A stretch of 64,000 bases of DNA from Cephalopachus bancanus. Lineage: Eukaryota; Chordata; Mammalia; Primates; Tarsiidae. A program made the position numbers and the translations under genes. Below, in pieces: positions 33,621 through 45,165 of this stretch. Location: contig JAPVLO010000003.1 in NCBI GenBank assembly GCA_027257055.1, positions 9,303,501 to 9,367,500 of the forward strand, in the 5' to 3' direction. How positions within the stretch are numbered: position 1 is the stretch's first letter; each line of letters begins with the position of its first letter. The notes below the pieces were generated by a model that was not told the DNA's origin, made no database searches, and saw only the letters and a list, made by a program, of their open reading frames with translations.

Positions 33621-35147
33621 CTTCAGTTATAGCAAACCATTCGTGCAACTTGAATTAGCTTGGATAGATTGGTCATTATCATGGCAAGTTTTCAGTTTTT
33701 CAGAATTCATCCCCCAAGTCTTCTAACAGTACTCCAATTTCATTTTAGGCAACTGCCTCTCCCCAATTGTGAGACAATGAACCAAGGTGAAACTATAGGA
33801 TCGAAGACACCATGATTATGGAGAAATGTATGTTATGTAGAAAGAAAACCAGAATGAACAGAAGTAGAGAGGAAAGATGAAAGGGAGTTAGAAAAAGAAC
33901 AGCCTTATTTTCTTACTTTCTATTTACCTTTTACAGACCCTCTAAGGCCCAACCATACTTTGTTTCTTCTCCACAAATGTCTGTAACACTGCCTTTCTGT
34001 TCAGGACATTGGATGTTGAAGTCATATAATGAATGTACCATCTTACTTGGGCTAATTCAAGTGAGTTTCTCTTTCTGGCAACCAAACAGTCCCTAAATGA
34101 GAATAATGTAGTCCCAGGAGAGGGAGTCATAAACAGCAAACACTAAGAGGAAATTAGGAATGATTGTTATAGAATAATTATTACACTCTCCTCCCTTCCC
34201 ATCACCACCCTTGACCCCAAATGAGAAACCGGAGGTCTGAGATATACAGTGGAGAGTCAGCTTGTCAAACTTTTACCTTGAATCTCCATCTCCATGCAAC
34301 CTTGCACAAAGTATTATGAGAAAAAAAGGAGAAAAAAATCAATTCCTGGTTGCCTAGCTTGAAATAGATTGGAGAAAAAGGAGAACATTCTGGAAAATGG
34401 TAGCATTCATGTATTGCTATCCCAGCTTGGGAATTCTGGTGGGCTTAGTTAGGCCTAAGTACAGGTGTGAAAACTTCCCTATCATTTATCAGAAGGCCTA
34501 AAGGTCCCCTCTAGTCTAACAATTTTGGTAGAAACACTATAAGTAGTGATTGTCCAGTGGCAGAAATAGACATACAGTATAAGGTGGGCATTGCTTCTAC
34601 TGGAAGGAAAGCTATTGAGAAGACCTGATGTAAAATGAGCAAAGTTTCATGAAGAGTGAACACTTTGTCTTTAGAAGTCCAGGAAATAGGTAATATAAGG
34701 TTTTTAATCCTGTGAAAATGGCATAATCAGCTGGAAAAGTTTCTGATCCAATGCAACTCCAGATCACAAAGACAAGGCTCAACACAGACATACTCTCAAC
34801 TCACTTGTCAAGATTTTTTTAGGTGGTGGCCCAACTCTTGAACCACTTTTCTAACTGTGGGTCAATGGTCCTTCTTACTTTCTCTCTATATCCCATTCAT
34901 CCTTTCACACCAGAAGGTTTATTTCTTCTCCACTCTCCACCGCCACTGCTAAAGTCCTTAATGACTGAACTCAGGATTATCAGGATTATCATATCAACTT
35001 CTATGGCTAATGGAAAATCAAAGAAGGATAAGAAAGGCAAGCAGCCAACAACAAATGGCACCATGTCCTCAAGAGCATGAAAGCACTTTTTAGACAACAG
35101 TCTTCAAACACTGTTACCTAAATCTCCATTTCCTGGAAGGAAATAAG

Positions 35148-35149
<2 letters not shown>
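33621..35149. other. unassigned non-coding sequence
   Basis: No gene that I can support. The 85-codon plus frame at 34823-35080 ends in a Lys-rich stretch (NGKSKKDKKGKQPTT) but lacks any recognised domain, splice context or conservation evidence. Confidence 0.4.
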
Positions 35150-35195
<46 letters not shown>

Positions 35196-35204
35196 CAGAC
35201 AGAC
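35150..35204. repeat. (GATA)n(GACA)n microsatellite
   Basis: About 12 GATA units followed by three GACA units. It abuts the MaLR LTR at its right. Confidence 0.97.
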
Positions 35205-35613
35205 ATTATCTTAGTCTGCTTTGTGCTGCTATAACAAAATATCTGAGACTGGGTAATTTACAAAGAACAGAAATTTATTTTCTTGCAATTCTGGAGTCTG
35301 AGACATTTAAGATCAAGGTACCTGCAGGTCTGGTTGTCAGATGAAGTCAACTCTGCTTTCAAGATGGCACCTCGTTGCTATATCCTCCAGAGTGAAAGGA
35401 TGTTCTGTCCTTATATGGCAGAAGGTGCAAGGGCAAGAGAGCCCAACACCACATGGCAAATCTTTTATAAGGTTCTCAATACCATTCACAAGGAGAGATG
35501 CCTCATGACATAATCACCTCTTAAAGGCCTCCCCTCTTAATGACCATCACATTGGCCATTAAGTATCAACATGTGAATTTTGGAGAAGACATATTCAAAC
35601 CAAGCACAGAAAT
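35205..35613 (-). mobile_element. MaLR LTR (MST/MLT1-like), reverse
   Basis: Plus strand: TTATCTTAGTCTGCTTTGTGC, TATCTGAGACTGGGTAATTT, GAAATTTATTTTCTTGCAATTCTGG, CATGACATAATCACCTC and ACATGTGAATTTTGGAGAAGACATA, the standard reverse order of MST/MLT1 LTRs. The TTTATT at 35274-35279 is the LTR polyadenylation signal in reverse. About 410 bp, nearly complete. Confidence 0.88.
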
Positions 35614-36305
35614 GTAGATTGTATTTGGAAAAGATGTCTACTACTCTAAATGAGTTGAATGATTTCTTCTAGTTCAAAATAATAAAGGCAAGCCTGTCTA
35701 GGTTTCTGTTTTAATATACAAACAAATAAAAATATGTAGCTTTATTGCAAAGCTCGTTCTGCCTTAAGTTCTTCTGATGTTAATGCTTTTATTGAAAAGG
35801 ATGAAGGTTCTAGGTAAGGGAATGGAAGCATCTGAGAGGAACTCAAGGTGCTGAGAAGCTTGACCCCTAAACCCTTTACCAGTACTTTACTTTGTTAAAG
35901 TTCCTTCCGGGAGAAAGAACCTGACACGTTCTGTCGTGTTCTGTGTCTAAGAAACTTAATCTTTGACCAGAGAGATGAGTCTTCACTATTCCTCTTCAGC
36001 AGTAGACAATATTTATTATCGAAAAATTACCACTGTATGTTGTATTCCCTTTTTTCTCTTTTCTAAATTGGAGGGGGGTTTTTGTTGTTGTTGTGACAAC
36101 TACATTTCTTAATTAGACATGGTTGCGGGACCAAGAGAAGTAACCTTCAAAGCAGCCTGGAGAAGGAAAATCCCCCCTGTGCTTGGGGCTTGGGGCTGAA
36201 TCTGCTGGCAAGGACTTCAAATTGTTTTGCTTCGAGAAGAGGGTGAGTGATTTTAGATCTCTGTATAATGGCTGTGTTACTTTGGCCAAGAACTCACTTG
36301 GCATA
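35614..36305. other. unassigned non-coding sequence
   Basis: No repeat or gene recognised, apart from a short GTT run near 36080. Confidence 0.4.
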
Positions 36306-36475
36306 CTTTTTTTTTAAATTTCAGATTCAAGGTGTACATGTACAGGTTTTTTATATAGTATTGCGTGATGGTAAGATTGGCCTTCTATCACCCAGGTGGT
36401 GAGCATGGTGAGCATGGTATCCAGTGGGTGGTTTTTCAACCCTTACTCCCTATCTCCCATGCTATTTATGGGAGA
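36306..36475 (-). mobile_element. old L1 3' end fragment, reverse
   Basis: TTTTTTTTAAATTTCAGATTC, GTACATGTACAGG, TATTGCGTGATGG and CACCCAGGTGGTGAGCATGG are the reverse 3' UTR of an L1MA/L1PB-type element. A short local duplication (GGTGAGCAT twice) is present. Confidence 0.78.
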
Positions 36476-36573
36476 AGAGTTTGAATTAGACTAAGAAGTC
36501 CATTGCTAGGTAGATCATAGTAGGCTGTAGTAACTTATTCTTCCTCCCAGGAAACTGTCACGTTTCTTCTATT

Positions 36574-36817
36574 TTTTTTAATTGATTTTATTTTAAAGAC
36601 GTGGGGTACAATTCAGGATTAGGTATACAAGTGGTCATCATACAGGTAAAGTTCAGGCCTCTCTTTGGTTCCCACTTTGGTTTGAGAACAGGTGCCCTTG
36701 TTGATGTTATGTTACCCCCCACCTCACCCTACCCCCCTATTTTTTCTGGTTACTGCCAATCCCTTTCTTATTGTATTATGGTAAGTGTTCAGGGTCCGCT
36801 TATGAGTGAGAAAACAT
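36574..36817 (-). mobile_element. young L1 3' end, severely truncated, with target-site duplication
   Basis: T-rich tail, GTGGGGTACAATTCAGGATTAGG, then an extra insert of about 43 bases between CAGGTA and GGTGCCCTTGTTG, then the usual 3' UTR to about TTCAGGGTCCGCTTATGAG. GTTTCTTCTATT flanks at 36562-36573 and 36818-36829. A single short L1 insertion. Confidence 0.93.
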
Positions 36818-36829
36818 GTTTCTTCTATT

Positions 36830-37394
36830 AAGAGATTCCACTATCCTGGGTGAATGATCCAGGTCTGGCCAATTCCTCTGGCAATAGCAGTGATTCAAAC
36901 TGCAGCACTCAACACAAGCAAAAGTAATTAGAGCCCTTCCTCAGAACTGAAATAGAGACTTGGGAGAGAGATATTTTTTCTTTTCTCTGGGGTTTCTAAG
37001 CTAGGACTACCAGTACCCATGTTCATATGGAAAAGGGGGAGAGAATGACACCAACATGCAGAGGAGCAAAGACAAGTAGAGATGATCACGAGAACAGGAG
37101 AAAGAATGCCCTGGTCGTAGGGGAGGCCTGAGTTCTAGTCCTTGAGTTTATGAATTTCCCCTCAGTTCTGTGAACTACACCATTCCAACTTTGTGAGCCT
37201 GTAAGCCACCTCCCTTTTCTATGGAGGCTAGTTTCAATTAGGGTTTCATCACCTTGAAGAGTTCTGATGAATATTCACTCAGATCTGTGGGGAACTCAGA
37301 GGAATAATTAAATAAAAGTTTAGAGTTTTTGTTGTTATTTTTTTGAAACTGTAAGCATGCCTAGAATAAGAATTCAAACCATTAAAGAGGTATA
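36830..37394. other. unassigned non-coding sequence
   Basis: No repeat or gene recognised. Confidence 0.4.
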
Positions 37395-37530
37395 TGATAT
37401 AATTTTTAAAAAATTTTTGTCTTGAACTGGAGAGCAGGGACACGATCATAGCTCACTGCAGCCTTGAACTCCTAGGCTCAATCAATCCTCCCACCACAGT
37501 CTCAAGGTGTGAGCCACTGCACTTGGCCTA
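37395..37530 (-). mobile_element. Alu or Alu-monomer fragment, reverse, old
   Basis: GGGACACGATCATAGCTCACTG, CAGCCTTGAACTCCTAGGCTC, AATCCTCCCACC and GTGTGAGCCACTGCACTTGGCC. About 135 bp with an internal deletion; right-arm and left-arm phrases are directly joined. Confidence 0.7.
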
Positions 37531-37979
37531 TATTATGTAATTATAAAATAAGTCTTCCTCCTAGAACCCCCTCTGCAGAGAAAAAAAACTGTTAACAGTT
37601 TATTCTGTATATTTCCAGAAATTTTCTTGAATTAACTTCATAGCGTTCTGAAGGGACAAAGAGAGGATGAAGCTAGTGAGATATATTGTTCTCAGATCTA
37701 GCTCACCAAAGCAGAGATGTGTCAATATTATGTCCATTTGTTCCACTTTTCTGATTATACGGAGTTTAAATTTGAAGTTGTAAGATTGCCTTACTGTGAA
37801 CGTCTACATTTTATATTATTAAATAAAATCCCAATAGGAAAGTACTAGCTAATGAGTTTTGTTTTGTCACCATGTAGAGCTTTTACAACGTACTTTAAAA
37901 CACTCAACATTCTTGAAACAATTAACAAACCTATTGAACTTCACAGAAAGTTGGTTTGTTTTTTAAGGTCTATGAACAT

Positions 37980-38332
37980 AGAGAAATGTTTTTAAATTTT
38001 TATTTTAAAGATGTGGGGTACAACTCAGGGTTAGGTATAAAAACTTTGATTATGCAGTTACCCTTGTTGATGAGGTGTGCCCCTCCCACCCCTAGCAGTT
38101 TCCCTCAACTGCCAATCCCACCCCCCCATCCCCTGGCAGTTACCCACTACTGCCAATCCCTTTCTTATAGTATTATAATTGTTCAAGGTCCGCCTATGAG
38201 TGAGAACACGTGGTACTCAGTTCTTTGTTTCTGTGATAGATCACTGAGTATAATAGATTCTAAATCCATCCAAGTTGCTGTGAAGGCCGTATGTTTGTCC
38301 TTCTTTGTGGCTGCATAATATTCCATGAGAAA
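37980..38332 (-). mobile_element. young L1 3' end, truncated, reverse
   Basis: T-rich tail, ATGTGGGGTACAACTCAGG, GTTACCCTTGTTGATGAGG, a C-rich 3' UTR with a partly repeated CCTGGCAGTTACCCACTACTG phrase, then the ORF2 C-terminal end (GATTCTAAATCCATCCAAG, TGGCTGCATAATATTCCATG). GAGAAAT at both borders is a weak target-site duplication. Confidence 0.88.
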
Positions 38333-38549
38333 TTTTTTTTTAACTCCTGATCTATGCTGCCCGGCTTGTGATTTCACTTCTGCAAAATAGTTAGAAATCA
38401 GACAATCTGTTCTGTCACTGTGGTTTTATTTTTTTGTCTTTAAACTTGAGGGGCAAAAGAAATTACAGAAAGACCATATTTAAACAGTCCAGCTGATTCA
38501 AATATATTTTGGAAGTAGCTACACAACACATAAACATGTGACCAAAAAT

Positions 38550-38650
38550 AGTTGCTGCACAACACCATGAATGCGCTAAATGCCACTGACCTGATCATTT
38601 AAAAGTGGTTAATTTTCTGTTATGTGAATCTCACCTCAATAATAATAGTT
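38550..38650 (+). mobile_element. old L1M 3' end fragment
   Basis: GCTAAATGCCACTGACCTG, TTTAAAAGTGGTTAATTTTC and TGTTATGTGAATCTCACCTC form the L1M 3' end in forward order. Confidence 0.75.
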
Positions 38651-38772
38651 TTAAAAATATAGTATTCAAGAAAGTTACACCTTTTGCAAAGCAAGTCTCA
38701 ATTAAAAATTTTTTGTTAACATCATCATCTCTGGCAAAATCAAGAATTAACCTTTGTTAAGAACCCACTCTG

Positions 38773-39065
<293 letters not shown>

Positions 39066-39129
39066 AGAACCCACTCTGGGCAAGACACTGTACTAAAAGC
39101 TTTCCCATAAACAGTACACATAATAAATA

Positions 39130-39310
39130 AATAAGTTATTTTAGTATTTTAGGAGAGGATAGGTATTTTGGGAAAGAAATAGAGTAAAAAAGATTAGAAG
39201 ATACATAGGACAGGGAGCAGAATTTAAAACAGTGGTTCTGGTAGACTTCATTGAGAAAGCAACATTTAAGAAAAGACTCAAAGAAAAGATTCATTTGGAC
39301 AAGAGGCAGT
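39130..39310 (+). repeat. ancient interspersed repeat (family A)
   Basis: GGTAGACTTCATTGAGAAAGC then AACATTTAAGAAAAGACTCAAAG correspond to the family phrase 'gaaggcttcactgagaaggtgacatttgagcaaagac'. Confidence 0.5.
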
Positions 39311-39389
39311 TGGTCAAGCTGATGTCGGACTTCCAGAAGAAGAAATCTGAAAGAAGGAAGAAGAGGGAACAGCCAGTGTAAAGGCTGTG

Positions 39390-39575
39390 TACCTGTGAAT
39401 ATGACCTTATTTAGACATAGGGTCTTTACAGATGTAACAGTGAGACCATACTAGATCAGGGTAGGCCTTAAAGCCAATGACTGGTATTCTTATAAGGGAA
39501 ATCTGGTTACAGACACACAGGGGAGAAGGACAAAGGATCGTCTTAACTTATCTATTGGGGAAAGAGGAGGACAAA
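39390..39575 (+). mobile_element. MaLR LTR fragment (MLT1-like)
   Basis: GTGAATATGACCTTATTTAG, ATAGGGTCTTTACAGATGTAAC, GGCCTTAAAGCCAATGACTGG, TTCTTATAAGGGAAATC and ACACACAGGGGAGAAGG follow MLT1-type LTR order. Confidence 0.75.
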
Positions 39576-39765
39576 ATTCAACCCATAACACTAATCCTCA
39601 GTTATTTGTTCATTTATTCACTGAGAATGTTACCTGAACTTAGCACACTTATAAATACTGGGGACACAAGAACTAACAAGATGGTGTAATACTTGCCCTT
39701 GGAGAGTTTATGATCTAGTGTGGGAGGCAGATACTTGCAGCTCAATATGGTAAAAGAGAAGAACT

Positions 39766-39873
39766 GGCTGGGCACAGTGGTACATACCTGTAATCCCAGC
39801 TACTTGGGAAGGTGAGGTGGGAGGATTGCATGAGCCCAGGAGTTCAAGACCAACCTGGGCAATATGGTGAGAC
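39766..39873 (+). mobile_element. free left Alu monomer (FLAM-like)
   Basis: GGCTGGGCACAGTGGTACATACC through GTTCAAGACCAACCTGGGC and AATATGGTGAGAC, then directly into a purine tail. No right arm, so a left monomer or an Alu truncated at its 3' side. Confidence 0.78.
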
Positions 39874-39957
39874 AGAAAAAGAAGAAGAAAGGGGAGAGGG
39901 GAGGGAGAGGGGGGAAAAGGAGAAGGAGGAAAGAGGAGGAGGGAGAGGAGGAGGTGA
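39874..39957 (+). repeat. purine-rich (GA/GGA) tract at Alu tail
   Basis: About 84 bases of A and G only or nearly so (AGAAAAAGAAGAAGAAAG, GGGGAGAGGGGAGGGAGAGG, GAGGAGGAGGG), grown from the A-rich tail of the Alu monomer. A short CAA/CAG run follows. Confidence 0.93.
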
Positions 39958-40860
39958 ACAACAACAGCAACAGCAACTGAATAACATGAGAACAGACATT
40001 TAACTCAGCCTTGAAGGGCAGGGAAATGCTTTCTGAAGTAAGTGGTATCCAAACTAAGACCTAGATAGTAGAGTAGGCGGTACAAGGAAGAACATTCCAA
40101 GCAGAGGGACTACATTTGTTGAAGTCCAAATGTCAAAGAAATCATGCTGCCATCTGGGGGTCACTGTAGTATCTGAGTGATGATAGCAGCTGTGACAAGA
40201 AATGAGGCAGGATATATAGACAGGGAATGGGTCATGAAGGATTTTGTCGCCATGCTAAGGATAGGACTTTGTCCTATAAGACTACCAGTCCCCCAGTGCA
40301 GTCTCCAGAGTGTTCCATTACTCTGAGGTCATTTGTTATTAAAGTAGTAAAGCACCAACATTAGTAAATAGTTGATTTCTTACACAAATTAAATCAGATT
40401 CTATGATATGTCTATAATTTACATCACTTTCCCTCTCTAGCTTTATAATGGTGGAGAAAAGAAAGTGGAGTTATAACTGTCTGCTGGAAATTGTGGATAA
40501 TGTGTGTACCCCTAATTTGTTCTAAATGTGAATGTCCTCCTTCAGGTGAATGCCATGTATCAAGAAGGTAGAGGGCCACATCTTTAGGCAATGGGACATT
40601 ATCGAATGGTTTCTAGTTGGGGAGTAACATGATCAGATCACTCAAGTTACATTTTGAAACATGGATTAGAGAAGGTTGAGTCTAGGGAATAAATGAAGAG
40701 CTATGATAAAAACCCAGGTAAGAGATAATGGTGGCCTAAACTAGGTAGTGGCAATGAAAATGGAGAGAGGTACAGATAATATAGAGTAATGATAACAGAG
40801 ATAATAAGAATAGACCCTGAATAAATCAAAAAAAATCACCCCAACCATTCATCCTTAGAT

Positions 40861-41686
40861 TATCCAATTAGTTTTAAACTCTCTTCCCCACCAAACCTAT
40901 AAAGAACACATCAAGATGAAACTAAGTGGATTTTTAGCTTAGGCAAGTACAAGGCACTGTGGGTACCTCACAGCTATGCAGAGCAGGCAGAGCAGATAAA
41001 GGACATAAAAATCCTTGCCCACGTGTGCACAGCTGAATCCTTATCAGGAGGAATAAGCCCAGCTGCAAAGGCAAATATCAGTCTGGTAACCAGATGGGTG
41101 AGGCATAATGGCCAAAGGACAATCAAGCCCAGGCATGACTGAAGCAACTGGTTGAATCAAATGGCTGTAGCACAATGGAGAGAAATCCAAGCATCCTGTC
41201 TGCCTTCCCCAGTCAGGCAGACAGGCTAGCAGACAGGCAGGTGGGAGGTTATTAGGAGACAAATTATCTAGGGGCAGGAATAGACTAGTATAAATATCCA
41301 GTGTCCTGTCCTGGGGAAAAGGGCTGGCACATGCCCCAAAGTATGTCAGGGCCCAGTCCCAGCTGAGTTCAGATCCAGTGTTCAATCCTAAGAAGGGACT
41401 GTGCCTTAAAGCAGGAGAGTTGGAGATTAGGTAGAAGCCAGATCTCTGGGCTGAGCTAGCAATGACCACAGAGAGAACAGATGTCACTCAGAGGAAACAC
41501 AACTGTCAGAGCATGTCACTGGGCCATCTAACCCCAAATTTGGGTAGATGACTGGACAGCAAGTCCCACCAGTGACAGTGAGGTGGTTGATCTACTTCCT
41601 ACTTGAACTGGTTTGGACTGAGAAACTGGAGTTGGGGTGGAGATGACAACTGAAAGTGATATGCATCAGTGTGTCCATAGGGGAGC
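40861..41686. other. unassigned sequence with the longest non-repeat frame
   Basis: Nothing recognised as repeat. A 147-codon minus-strand frame (41044-41487) lies here without any domain, and without splice or coding signals that I can see. It is treated as chance. Confidence 0.4.
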
Positions 41687-41694
41687 AGCTAGGC

Positions 41695-42129
41695 CAGTGG
41701 TCCCCAACATTTTTGGCATCAGGGACTGGTTTCATGGAAGATTATTTTTCCACCGACCAGTGAGGGGAGGGAATGTGCAGTTAAACCTAACTGCTAATAT
41801 TAATCTGTATTTGCAACTGCTCCCCAGAACTAGCATCACTGCCTCAGCTCCACCTTAGATCAGCAGGCATTAGATTCTCATAAGAAGCCCACAACCTCGA
41901 TCCTTTGCATGCACAGTTCACAATAAGGTTTGTACTCCCTATGAGAATCCAATGCCGCCACTGATTTGACAGAACACAGAGCTCAGGCGGTAATGTGAGC
42001 AATGGGGAGTGGCTGTAAATACAGATGGCGCTTTGCTCACTTGCCCATGCTGACCTTCTGCTGTGTAGTCCAGTTCCTAACAGGCTGTAGTCCAGGACCA
42101 GTCCATGGTCCAGGGGCTGGGGACCCCTG
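41695..42129 (+). mobile_element. MER1-like hAT-Charlie DNA transposon
   Basis: Starts CAGTGGTCCCCAACATTTTTGG and ends GGGGCTGGGGACCCCTG, so terminal inverted repeats (CAGTGGTCCCC / GGGGACCCCTG). Inside are AGCAGGCATTAGATTCTCATAAG and ATGAGAATCCAATGCCGCC, themselves an inverted pair, and GCATGCACAGTTCACAATAA. AGCTAGGC (41687-41694) and AACTAGGC (42130-42137) form the 8-base target duplication with one mismatch. 435 bp, non-coding. The MER1 name is from memory. Confidence 0.9.
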
Positions 42130-42137
42130 AACTAGGC

Positions 42138-42675
42138 AACATAAAGGCATTGAAATTGAGGCAGGAGGTCAATAGGTTTGAATTATTCTGCTTGACTGCA
42201 CCCCATGCCCACCCTCTGATGGAGGTGCTCATGGGAAAGAAATTACTACAGTTAACTTGCCCACTTGAGAATCTAAGGAGATGACATTAAGAAATAGCCC
42301 TTCATTCCAACATTGACTGAGCACTTACTTTGTTCTTAGCTCTTACTTTGGGTCATGCAAAGATGCCAAAGTCATCATACCTCCAAATATCCTACCATAG
42401 AAAAAGTCTTGACAGGAGACTCACAAAATAACTTTGAGAGATCATGCCAAATGTTGTGGTACACAGAGGAAAAATGAAGAACAATTAGAAGGACGGGAAA
42501 GTCTCATAAGCTTCTTGAGAAGAGACCAGAACCATTTTTGCCTGGACAGCACAATTCTAGCTATGGTTCCATCAGAGATTTCAATTGCCTCTGGGTGATA
42601 TCAGCTTCCTCCAAATCCAGGTCTGAAGTCACAGCCATTGTCCCTTAATCCACATCTCCCTCAACTAATCTTAAA
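42138..42675. other. unassigned non-coding sequence
   Basis: 42310-42370 (ACATTGACTGAGCACTTAC) faintly resembles the start of a MIR or family A. Otherwise nothing recognised. Confidence 0.4.
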
Positions 42676-42679
42676 ACAG

Positions 42680-42885
42680 GGCGCCTGGGGTTCCGTATGA
42701 CCGGACTGAAAATCCCTCGTTGTGTCACTTAATAACTAAGTAGTCATGTCCACTTTTTCTAACCTGCCTGAACTTCGATTTTACTCCTCATAAAATGAAA
42801 ATAAAGACAACTCATACTTCAAAGCGCTGTTTCAAGGATTTAGTAATGTGTATGAGTGGGTTTTGTAAACTTTAAAGAGCTAGAA
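42680..42885 (+). mobile_element. MIR SINE
   Basis: GTTGTGTCACTTAATAACTAAG, CTGAACTTCGATTTTACTCC, ATAAAATGAAAATAAAG and TTGTAAACTTTAAAGAGC follow forward MIR, diverged. Confidence 0.68.
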
Positions 42886-44629
42886 AAAAAACTTTTTAAA
42901 AAATTTTACTGATGTCCCAACTTGAGCCTAAACTGGGTGGCAGCGTGCCTGGGTGTGCTTGATGAACTGGTATGTGGGGCTGTGGGTGCCACTCCGTGTG
43001 AGTATGAGGAAGTGGTTTTGCTCACATGCCAGATAAAGACACAAGGACGGGTGGACAGCATGTGGGAAGCTTCAGATATCTATCCCTAGCTGGCCCCACA
43101 GCCAGAGTCAGAACTCAGCACAGAGTGGAGCCCCTGGACTACAGAAACCGAGGGAGCTGCTTTCACAAGGAGACATTATCACTGCTGCTTTAGAGCCTGA
43201 TGACAAAGATGCAGGTGGTTGGGGGTAGGGGGCATAGTTCTCTTCCCAGCACAGGAAGAACTCCAGAGCATTTGATGTTATTTACTCACCTGAAGAGTTT
43301 CTTCATCAGGGCAAAGTGTTCTTGGTGCTGACACAGCACAAAAGGCCTAGAGACATTGCCAATATGAGGGGAGAATGGTATTTGTGAGTGCCTGTGACAT
43401 GCTCTTGAAGATGAAGTCAGCAATGATAGGCCACTGTCCCTAGTATGACCCCAACAATGATACAGATGAGTGAGGCCTAGAGAAACTCAAGTCACATTAT
43501 TATTCAGTCAGGATGAGTGTTGGATACCAGGTGGATTCAGGTACCATTAGCTGATATTTCCGGTCACCTCAATTGCTTCATTTGTTCAGGGATCATGAGA
43601 AGAGAGGTGTGTTACCCAGCAAGGCTTGAAGCCCCTTCTCTTAACAAAGACCACCCAGAAGTGAGCCGAAGTGTTGGAAAGCACCTGACATGTGCTTTCA
43701 ATAAATGCTGATCAAAACTGCTGCAGTGTCCAGTGAAGCGTTTCTCCTGGTTCTCATCTCAGTGTTTTCCAAGTCTGGAAGAGGAGGGAATACAGACGGA
43801 AGGACGTGTAAGACTATGACATGGGACCTGCATAGTGAGATGGTAAAGGAGGAGAGAGAGAGCAATCATATATCACAAGAAAATGCAAAATGTCCTGGCT
43901 AAGTGGAAATGAAGGGGGTGGGGGCTGGGCAGCACAGGGAGCTGGGGCAAAAGTGAGCCAGAGAGAACAAAATGTGTCCCCTCCTGTAATGAAATGGCAA
44001 GATGTCTGGCCAAGGGTGGGGACATTGGTTTTTTTTCTCTTTCCCTGCAACTCACGACCCTCAAATCTAAAATTCTCGTCAAGCGTCTTGAGAGGAGACT
44101 TGGACATGCCCAGCATTGTACATATCACACAGATGCCTGCAATCACTCAACAAGGAAAGAGCAAATAATTCATCTGAGGTCTGCCAAGACAGCTCTCTGG
44201 TACCCTAATACTCTCTGAGGTTGAAGGCTGGCTCTTGCCAGACAGGGCAGAGCCCAGCAAACAACAGGGGTCTCCTTAGCAGTTTGAAATCTCTGTACAA
44301 ATACCAGCACACAGGCCACTCTGACTGGTCCAGCAGTGCTCTGGGCCCCTGCAGTATGACTCGGCCCAGCTCCATCCAGAGTCTGATGCTCATTTCCTCA
44401 GCCTGTACTGAGTGTCAGTCATGGGCCTGAGTGAAAGAGATACGGCTCCTGAACCTCCTCAGAAAAGCTCAGTGTTAGGACGGGATGGGGGCGGCAGATC
44501 CATGGGTCCCAACTGGGTTGTGAATGGCTAACTGGTGTGTGGGCAGGTGTGGTTTCAGGGAGACAGTGGTATTTCATCGAGGTAGAGTTATTCTATCAGG
44601 GTTTTAAATAATAAATAGGAGCTCACCAG
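42886..44629. other. repeat-poor sequence, unassigned
   Basis: About 1.7 kb of moderate GC content without a recognised repeat. Several short overlapping frames on both strands near 43814-44430 show no domain. The most likely place in the left two-thirds of the window for unique host sequence, but no exon can be supported. Confidence 0.4.
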
Positions 44630-44765
44630 GCTGGAAAAGAGGTGAAGAGGAATAGCTAGAGCTTTGTTAGAGCTTGGTATGTTCCAGGCAGTGGATAAAG
44701 AACATTTCAGGGGGAGAGAACAGGAGGTACAAAGTCTTAGAAAGTGCATGATATATGGATAGGCT
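44630..44765 (+). repeat. ancient interspersed repeat (family A-like)
   Basis: GTATGTTCCAGGCAGTGGATAAAG, GGAGAGAACAGGAGGTACAAAG and CTTAGAAAGTGCATGA resemble the central part of family A. Confidence 0.4.
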
Positions 44766-44767
44766 AA

Positions 44768-45165
44768 TTCTTTTTTTTTTTTATAGTTGTAAGGAGTACA
44801 AGTGCAGTTGTTACATAGATATATCGTGTAGTGGTGAAGTCTGGGCTTTTAGTGCAACCATCACTCACCCAAATAGTGTACATTGTACCTATTAGGTAAT
44901 TTATCATCCCTCAGCCCCTCCACCCTCCCACCTTTCTGAGTCTCCAATGTCTATTTTTCCAATCTCTGTATCCATGTGTACACACTATTTTGCTCCCACT
45001 TATAAGTGGAAGCATGCAATATTTGACTTTCTGAGTTAATCACTTAAGATAATGGCCCCCAGTTCCATTCTTGCTGCTGAAAAGACATTATTTCATTATT
45101 TTTTAATGACGGAGTAGTGTTCCACGATGTGCATGGAAGACACATTTTCTTTTCCAATCAGGATA
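44768..45165 (-). mobile_element. old L1 3' end, reverse
   Basis: T run, GGAGTACAAGTGCAG, CATAGATATATCGTG, GTGGTGAAGTCTGGGC, ATCACTCACCCAAATAGTG, CACTTATAAGTGGAAGC and GACGGAGTAGTGTTCCACG are reverse L1MA/L1PB-type 3' UTR and ORF2 end. About 400 bp. Confidence 0.88.

Larger units (their letters stand above)
39590..40280 (+). repeat. ancient interspersed repeat (family A), interrupted by an Alu monomer
   Basis: GGGGACACAAGAACTAACAAG, CTTGGAGAGTTTATGATCTAGTG, then after the Alu piece ACTCAGCCTTGAAGGGCAGG, ACATTCCAAGCAGAGGG, TGACAAGAAATGAGGCAGG and GGACTTTGTCCTATAAG, in family order. Continues weakly at 40590-40860 (AGTTGGGGAGTAACATGATCAG; AGATAATGGTGGCCTAAACTAGG). Confidence 0.6.

Noticed and set aside
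34823..35080. 85-codon frame ending in a Lys-rich stretch, possible processed pseudogene
   Set aside because: No parent gene recognised and no A tail or flanking duplication found.
35150..35204. Regular short direct repeats, checked as a CRISPR-like array
   Set aside because: A GATA/GACA microsatellite without spacers; the same holds for 48718-48759.
41044..41487. 147-codon minus-strand frame in apparently unique sequence
   Set aside because: No recognisable domain, signal or splice context; length is possible by chance in 64 kb of six frames. Cross-species conservation of the frame would change this view.
43814..44218. Cluster of five overlapping short frames on both strands, possible exon
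   Set aside because: No domain and no matching splice sites that would give a consistent frame. Overlap on both strands suggests only a stop-poor stretch.
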